DNA from: Forficula auricularia
Lineage: Eukaryota > Arthropoda > Insecta > Dermaptera > Forficulidae
Length of the DNA stretch: 64,000 nucleotides
NCBI GenBank assembly: GCA_024734495.1
Contig: JALMQS010000136.1
Span: 744,001-808,000, forward strand
Reading direction: 5' to 3'
Part shown: positions 57,487 through 64,000 of the stretch, piece by piece
How the letters are laid out: each line of letters starts with the position of its first letter
Numbering within the stretch: position 1 is the stretch's first letter
Program-made: the position numbers and the translations under genes
The notes under the pieces: generated by a model
Told to the model about the DNA's origin: nothing
Databases searched by the model: none
The model's input: the letters and a program-made list of their open reading frames with translations, nothing else

Positions 57487-58053
57487 TTAATTGACCTACT
57501 TATAATAACAAAAGTTATTAATATGTGCATTTGAAAAAGAACACCCTGTATTTATTTACTTGTCTAATTGTTTTTTTTTTAATCTAATATTGTAAATTAA
57601 TCTATACTACTATTTTAATGTTGATGATTTACATCTCTTGGCTAAGTTGGCAGCATTTTTTTTTTTTTTTTGATCTAAGTTAATTTTCAGATTCAGAGTG
57701 TCAACTGAATATTAATTAAACTCCGTAGCAAGAGTGTTTAGCAAAATATGGACCTTTTTTTTAACTAAGAATTTTTCACTCGGATTCTTTTAAAAAATAA
57801 ACTAATATATCATTCAATTAATTTTTTCTCTCTCTCTCATGTAGAAAGAAATGGCTTAATCCATTTTTTTCTTTAATTTCTTATATAAATCACTTTCTAC
57901 TAATTAAATGACTCAACCAGTCACAAAGCAATATAGCAAATTCAAAAGTAAAAAAAAAACAGAAGTGAGGCTAAACATAATGGGAGAAAGTAAATCTTCA
58001 AAATAAATATAATCAAATAGAATAGTTTAAAAAATTCAAAACACTTGTTTCTT

Positions 58054-58390
58054 CAGGGTGGGGCATAAAGTTCTACCACATTTTGAAGATGTATAAAAAA
58101 AATGAAAAAATTTAACTAGAAAAAACTGAATATATTTTTGAAAAGAACATAAAACATATTTTTTTAGAAAGTATTTTAAACATTATCAGACAAAAACAAA
58201 AAGGGGGGGGGGGTATAAAATGAAAATTCTATCCATTTTAACAAAACTCAACCAAATTTTGTAAATATATTCCAAGAGGCACAAAAAGGATAGAAATGCA
58301 AAAACTAACCACCCAAAATGGAGGGAAGGGTCAAAAATGAAAATTTTAGGCCTTTTGAACAAACCCAACCAAATTTTGTACCTATACATA
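58054..58390 (+). mobile_element. Dispersed repeat Y, copy 1
   Basis: Starts CAGGGTGGGGCATAAAG, then TTTGAAGATGTATAAAAAAA, TTTAACTAGAAAAAACTGAA, and two modules like those of repeat Z (58205-58390). The other copies end with the inverse CACCCTG, so the repeat probably has a TIR. Confidence 0.55.
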
Positions 58391-58914
58391 TATATTGTTG
58401 TGAACCCAAATTCTATTATTTAGAAAATAATAAATTCTTCTTTTCACATTCAACTAGAAAACACATTTATTAAATCTTTCTATATTTTCTATGAGCTGCG
58501 GCCTATTCATGAAATATGTTTATGTGAAGGGGATGAAGAGTCATTAATATAAAATCAATATAAACTAAGAGGGCAATCGATGAATTGGCCCTATGAATTC
58601 CTGACGATTCAATCTTGTACACGTGCAAAGGAAATATATCATTTATATAAAATTAATATAAATAAAGGATGCTGCTAGAAACTTGGTTTTAGCTTCTTGA
58701 CCAGTAAGCATTTCTACTCATTGAGGATATTTACGTGAATAGGAAAAATAAGTTTATATAAAATTAAGATAGGGCCCCCTGCAACCACGATGGCTCTTTT
58801 ATTGAAATTATTAATAAGAAGGGGAAAGATGGGGACCTATACCAGCATGAGCTGAAGATATTCTCTCTCCAACACTTGATCTGATGACATCACTTATTGA
58901 AGTGTACTAGATGA

Positions 58915-58990
58915 AGGGGGAGGTATCAGCCAATTCATCTAGTACAGTTTCATCACAGCCACGAACTCTTACAATATCACTTGTTGAATT
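58915..58990. repeat. Hammerhead-family tail hairpin
   Basis: GTACTAGATGAA and its inverse TTCATCTAGTAC flank GGGGGAGGTATCAGCC. The same text borders the DD41D element at 13708-14618 and ends palindrome D, so it is the tail of that hammerhead subfamily, here in uninterrupted form. Confidence 0.5.
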
Positions 58991-59063
58991 TAGCCTTCAG
59001 CTAGGTACTTTATAAAATCATACACCAAGTTGTACTTTTAACTATTTTATGAATACAGGAGTT

Positions 59064-59346
59064 TTTTAACGGGTTAAAGTGATGATACACAAGTAAAAAA
59101 ATAAAAATTAAAAAATTCCTTTAATTATATTTTTGGAGTTTTATTTTTCTCTATACATATTTCGGGTTATGAGCCCATCATCAGGACTGAAAGACCCAGT
59201 ATTTTGTAAGCTCCTGATGATGAGTTCATAACCCGAAATATGTATAAAGAAAAATAAAACTCCAAAAATATAAATAAAGGAATTTTTAAATTTTTTTAAT
59301 TTTTATTTATTTAATTGTGAAACACCATTATAACCCGTTAAAAACT
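59064..59346. repeat. Head-to-head hammerhead palindrome M
   Basis: Arms 59064-59186 and 59210-59346 are inverse, from AACGGGTTAAAGTG to its inverse CATTATAACCCGTT. The minus motif at 59149-59187 is intact (CTGATGA, extra T, GGG/CCC, GAA, ATATGTAT, A). The plus motif at 59211-59249 has a changed stem II. Same subfamily as the palindrome at 37.4-38.4 kb. Confidence 0.8.
59149..59187 (-). ncRNA. Hammerhead-ribozyme-like motif, ATATGTAT type
   Basis: Core CTGATGA (59178-59184), extra T, stem II GGG/CCC around CTCATAA, GAA (59161-59163), stem III ATATGTAT (59153-59160, closed by T-G), cleavage base A, and a two-pair stem I. Confidence 0.5.
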
Positions 59347-59509
59347 GTGTTTAATATGTTTCACTATAAACCAACACCGCTTTCCCTAAATGTTATTTCA
59401 TGAATATATTACTTAAAAACCTACTAATCTTCAACTTTACTTCACATTGTCCGTGGTGGCTGCAACAATTGACAAAACCTTTACACCTTATATCGGCACC
59501 CTCAACAAC

Positions 59510-59702
59510 ATGTTCTGTCTAGGGCTAGAATTTTCATTTTTGAACCCCCCCCCCCCCGCCCTCTCTTTTTCGTCTGATATAAAGTTTAAAACACATTAAA
59601 AAAAATATATATTTTGTGTTCTTTTCAAAAATAAATTCAGTTTTTTTCTAGTTAAATTTTTTCATTTTTTTCAAAATGTGGTAGATCTTGCCCCACCCTG
59701 TT
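59510..59702 (-). mobile_element. Dispersed repeat Y, copy 2 (partial)
   Basis: Inverse of copy 1: C run and CTCTTTTTCGTCTGATAT, TTCAGTTTTTTTCTAG, and end TTGCCCCACCCTG. Only part of one module is kept. Confidence 0.55.
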
Positions 59703-60086
59703 AACAAAAAAATCATAAATTCTTAGGATATTTCTACTCCACTTCTTCCCCCTCCCCTGAAGCTAGTATATTTAAATGGTTTCTAGATTTTCCCTTAAAT
59801 TTCCTCACCTTTGAATAGATAATAGGTACCTACTATATTTGTTATTTTTATTTTCTTCGAATGTCAGAGAGAGATAAGGCGGCCGGCCAATTTATCTAAT
59901 TTCGCTTTAGTTCGATTCGAGTCTTTCACAGTGAAAGTTTAATTTATTTAATATTTTTTAAATCAAGAATAATGAAAAGCTTGCTGAATCTCTTCTCGCT
60001 AGAAAGTAAGTAATAATCACTTTCTCCATGTTAATTTATTAATTTTATTTAATCTCATCCATACCCTATTTGGGTTTTGGATTTAA

Positions 60087-60539
60087 GGAGGTTCGGAACT
60101 GTTTATCATTTTTATAAGAAAATTCTCAAATTTTTACCATCGAATCATTGGTGCATTAAATATTTATTCCCTAAGAAGTTGATCATCTGTCTCATTGCAG
60201 AGAAATAAATTATTGAAACATGGAAGTAAATGGACCGAGCTTTTAAAAGGGCTATAACTTCTATACAAATTATACCATTTTCAACAAATTTATACAGATC
60301 AATAATTCAACAACAAAAGCAATAGTGTAGAATTCAAACTCTATTTCTTGAAATCGATTTTGTGTTAAATAAATGTTTTTACAATGAGAAAAAATTATCT
60401 CAATATTCTTTTTATTAATATTAACTTCATTATTAACAATTTTTTATTAAAAAATTTGGTAGGCAGACTTTGTCACTCTGTAGAAATACAAAATATTTTT
60501 TCGAAGATCAACCAGGTAGATCAGCTGTCCCGAGCTCCC
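60087..60539. mobile_element. TTAA-flanked element, family T2, copy 3
   Basis: TTAA at 60083-60086 and 60540-60543. TIRs GGAGGTTCGGAACTG and CAGCTGTCCCGAGCTCCC. 453 bp, collinear with 55358-55911 but with an internal deletion. Confidence 0.82.
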
Positions 60540-60989
60540 TTAAATACACTTGCCATTTTTACACAAATATTTTAAAAACAATTAAACTTTACAAATTAAT
60601 TACTTTTGTCTTAATTCTTAATATTATATTTTTGGTCTTCTTTGTCTTATTCTTTTCACTACTTTCTTGGCTATCTTCCTCTTCCTCAAATCATGAATTT
60701 CCTCCTCAATTTTAACACTAAAATTTTTTGAATTAATTCGCATCTTCATGCTTATTTTTTCTTCGAAAATCTCTCAAACTTATTTTTATTTCGATCTTCA
60801 AAATTTCACTTTCTCCATGTATTATGATATTGGTGTTTTTGGGCGCATCAAAAGCAAGGAATTATTAGCGTCTCAATGTCTATTTTGTTTTGTATGTAGG
60901 TATATATCCACAATTTCGAGTTCTATTGATTCTTCAGGTGTCACTGGTCCCCATGAGAATTAAAGGCAGGTGAAAATTGTCTCATCAAT

Positions 60990-62360
60990 AATAATCAAAG
61001 TCAAAAGACAAATAAAATAAAAAGATAAATGTTATAAAATAACTAAAAAATAGAGCTACTTAAAATAATAACACTTTCTCCATGTAGGTAAGTACCATAT
61101 ATTTTTGAAAAAGTGTTTTTATAATAATTGTAAATATTAATTAATATATAAGAATAATGCTTTAGCACTGAGGAAACAAATGTATTATAATCGCTTGGAA
61201 ACGCCATTTATTTTTGAAATGTTCTTTGAATTATATCCATAACCATATATTATGATAGATCTAGTATTTGTATTCTTTTTCATGAGGTTTTTTTTATATA
61301 GTAGAGTTTTCGAAAAACAATTAAAAAATTTTTTTTTCTACCAATACCTACCTAAATTCCTCATTAAGCACACAGCTTGTGGGAAGGGATGATCTGACTG
61401 TTGATTTTTTGACATACATGAATAATTTTTTTAAAGAAATTATACACAATTACGGCTTTTCACGTATCTGTGTAGATTTTTTTTTAATAAATCCTCCAAA
61501 GCCGAATGCGACCTAACCGCGCTTGGACAATTTCGAAACTCGGAAAGGCATTTGACTCCCAGATCGGACAAGGTTCCTAAGACCATGCTCTGGAGCCATA
61601 GGGAATCCTTTATGTTTCATGAGATAATTCAATTTAGAGAGTTGATTAAAGTTCACTAGTGTAAATTCCTTTTATTTATAGGTTAAAAGTTTTTTAGGTA
61701 ATTGTTTACGAATTTTTTCTGGAGAAACTAAACTTTATTTTTCAATTTCCTTGTCGGTTCTGACTATATTGTGTTCCATATTAATATGAGAAAAAATTTA
61801 CCAAATTCGGAGTTGTCGACAAATTTCACTTTTTTCCGATTCAAAAAATTATTCGATCAAATCAGGATATAAACTTTTGTGGTGAATATCTTTAAAATTC
61901 ATATAACTTGGAAACGGCACCTTCTAGAGAATTGAGCCATAAAAGACTTTTTATTCACAATAAAATTTTCTATAAAAAAGTTCGTTATGACCTAATGTAT
62001 AGCGAGAAGGGTTAGGCAGTATTTGCTCAAAATATATGAAAAATTGAATAAAATATTATTTTCTGAAAAAACAAATGGAAATAAAGAAATATTCTAATGA
62101 AGTAATTTCTGGTAAATCACATTTGCTACATGAAAGGTCATTATAATTAATTTTCTAATGTCAATAGATTACTAGGAAAAAGGAGTTTTTAGGCAATTAC
62201 TTAAAAATTATTTCTGGATAAACTAAACATTATTTTTCAATTTCCTTGTCGGTTCTGACTTTTTGTTCTCAATAAAATTTACTATAGTAAAGTTCATGAT
62301 TGCCTACTGTGTAGTTAGAAGGGTTAGGCCGTATTCGTCCAAAATATTATTATGTTTAAT
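60990..62360. other. No clear feature
   Basis: AT-rich. Two diverged direct copies share TTATTTTTCAATTTCCTTGT (61735 and 62231) with their surroundings, so a duplicated unit of about 500 bp is likely. A GC-richer patch at 61498-61610, bordered by a T run, could be a decayed SINE on minus. CTGAGGA...GGAAACGCC near 61168-61207 vaguely recalls a hammerhead. Confidence 0.35.
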
Positions 62361-62369
62361 AAGATATAA

Positions 62370-62722
62370 AATAAATAAAACTCAATAAACTCAACCAAAA
62401 TTTGTATACATAGTTTAGCCGAAAGGGCTAGAATTTTCATTTTTGACCATCCCCCATTTTGTTTGATTAGTTTTTTGCATTTCTAGCTTTCTAGGGGTCC
62501 ACAGAATATGTATACAGCAATTTGGATGAGTTTGGTCGTAAGGGCTAGAATTTTCATTTTTAACCCCCCCTCCCCTCTTTTGTCTGATATAATGTTTAAA
62601 ACACATTAAAAAAATATATATTTTATGTTCTTTTTCAAAAATATATTCAGTTTTTATCTAGTTAAATTTTTTTCATTTTTTATACCTCTTCAAAATGTGG
62701 AGATCTTTATGCCCCACCCTGT
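62370..62722 (-). mobile_element. Dispersed repeat Y, copy 3
   Basis: Inverse orientation: two modules (TCAACCAAAATTTGTATAC; AGGGCTAGAATTTTCATTTT twice), then TTTAAAACACATTAAAAAAA and end ATGCCCCACCCTG followed by TA. Confidence 0.6.
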
Positions 62723-62999
62723 ACAACAACAAAGACTTTGCGGATCCTAGTAATATCGCTTAGAATATGTTAAAAATCTAATCCAGGTATACACGTCGTG
62801 CTACTCTCTTTTATATTTAATAAATTCCCTATATAAATCACTCTCCCCCACTAATTAAATGACTCAACTGGCTTCCAAAACAATAAAATAAATTTAAAAA
62901 GGAAAGAAAAAAACAAACAAAATATGTATATAGGGATAAATTAAATTTTCTAATACTAATATCAATTGTGACAGTTGAGAATTGTTTATGATTTTGATC

Positions 63000-63300
63000 T
63001 GCACATACATGAGAAGCATGTACATGTACATAACTGAAGAGATGCAAGTGTGGGGGGTTCGAACTCCACCCTTTGAGCATATCATGCCTGGTTGTGATAC
63101 ATTGAACCCACTCTGGCGTGATTCATTGAACCGACCGAGAGTGTCGTACATCACGTGAGCTGACATGGGCAGAAACCATGGGGCGACTCATTCACCCCCT
63201 TGCTTTCTCTATTGCGCTATTAGCCCTTTCTGTTTCACTTACTCCCCTTAGCACTACCGGGTCTATTACAGTCGAATACAGACATCAGTAATTGGTCCCC
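63000..63300 (+). mobile_element. Possible SINE
   Basis: A good B box GGGGTTCGAACTCC (63056-63069) begins a GC-richer block that reaches about 63300. The A box is unclear and no tail or duplication was found. Confidence 0.35.
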
Positions 63301-63309
63301 TCAGGTTGT

Positions 63310-64000
63310 GGATACACCATCATTATTAATATAATATAGAGAACATGGGTATCATAAACAATTTCAATGGTATGTAAATAGAGATATTTATTTATCAGAA
63401 AAGAATAGTGCTCTTTTTTTAATAATGGATATTTATTAAATAAATAAATAAGTAAAAAAATAAACAAAATAGGAAAATATAATAATACATTGAACAGGAT
63501 ATACATACATGGGTGGTATTTATTTTTCGTAACATGCTCATGTATCTATATATTTATGATATAATAATATAGTATGTTCATGTAACCATTTTTTCATTGT
63601 TTTTTTTTTTTTATTATTAATATTATTTTTTTTATATTACAATCTGATTCGAAGAAGTAAGGGCAGGTATTGTAATTGTCCAGAAAATGATTGGTGTGTT
63701 TATTATTTTTTTTTCGATGTTTTTCAAAAAGAGCAGAATAGGACAATTATGGCTTTAAGGTCTACAAAATTTTTTGCATATGATTGAAATTATTTATAAT
63801 TTTAGATATTATTTTTTTTTCTGGTTGAGAATTTGTTTATTATTAAATTTTAGTTAAAATCTACTACATCAAAAAACACTTTAAAAAATATAGTAATATG
63901 AGTTTAATAGTATTTCACTAATAAGGTAATGTAACAATATTTTGCGAATATTCTCAAGATGTTCCAGATGTCCCACTACTGCAGTAGGTATTTGTTAGAG
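63310..64000. other. No clear feature
   Basis: AT-rich. Text at 63650-63740 (GGTATTGTAATTGTCC and TTTTTTCGATGTTTTTCAAA) may be a decayed start of repeat Z. Confidence 0.3.

Noticed and set aside
61168..61207. Hammerhead-like text CTGAGGA...GAAACGCC
   Set aside because: No stem II or stem I complementarity could be found, and no inverted partner.
62894..63166. Minus-strand frames of 80-90 codons
   Set aside because: They cover a possible SINE promoter region; the peptides have no domain and the two frames compete.

Overview
The window is strongly AT-rich animal DNA, most likely from an arthropod (insect or crustacean; the sequence alone does not say which). It holds almost no coding sequence. 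Nearly everything recognisable is a relic or non-autonomous mobile element: DNA-transposon fragments of Tc1/mariner and pogo/Tigger type, terminal-inverted-repeat (TIR) miniature elements with TA, TTAA, TWA or 8-bp target duplications, tRNA-derived SINEs, LINE fragments and many long palindromes. There is one 100-bp assembly gap (10081-10180). No rRNA, CRISPR or intact transposase gene is visible.

Only two stretches look like host exons, both on the minus strand. Positions 29099-29211 encode the start of an immunoglobulin domain of the Dpr/zig-8 type between good splice sites. Positions 51612-51830 form a GC-rich exon whose donor phase fits that Ig exon. If joined, they would bracket an intron of about 22.4 kb filled with mobile DNA. 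The reading frame of the GC-rich exon is ambiguous.

The most striking system is a set of thirteen long palindromes (centres near 4.2, 6.95, 9.34, 14.8, 18.95, 24.4, 26.9, 29.8, 32.0, 38.2, 52.2, 53.1 and 59.2 kb). In each, motifs with hammerhead-ribozyme architecture lie in the two arms and point outward: the left copy on minus, the right copy on plus. A related one-sided copy lies at 42.6 kb and a solo motif at 42.85 kb. The motifs have a CTGANGA core, stem II, GAA, a short palindromic stem III and a complementary stem I. Such minimal hammerheads are known from Penelope-like retroelements. No reverse transcriptase is present here, so these look like non-autonomous, head-to-head copies. Every intact core carries one extra A or T between CTGANGA and stem II.

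Layout. 0.9-3.8 kb: Tigger relics and a hAT-like element with a young SINE. 4-10 kb: hammerhead palindromes, hAT miniature element, SINE, LINE 3' end, 117-bp tandem repeat. 10.2-14.6 kb: large palindrome beside the gap, Tc1 relic, hAT miniature element, DD41D mariner relic. 14.6-24.9 kb: hammerhead palindromes, TA-flanked elements, two microsatellite-bearing dispersed repeats. 25-31.4 kb: more hammerhead palindromes, the Ig exon, a GC-rich island. 31.9-44 kb: hammerhead palindromes, TTAA-flanked elements, three copies of a repeat with internal modules. 44-51 kb: GC hairpin cluster, two tandem arrays, second TTAA copy. 51.6-54.7 kb: GC-rich exon, nested TIR and hammerhead elements, SINE holding a 189-bp hairpin element. 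55-62.7 kb: TTAA family, hammerhead palindrome, module-bearing repeats. Nested insertions allow relative dating of several families.
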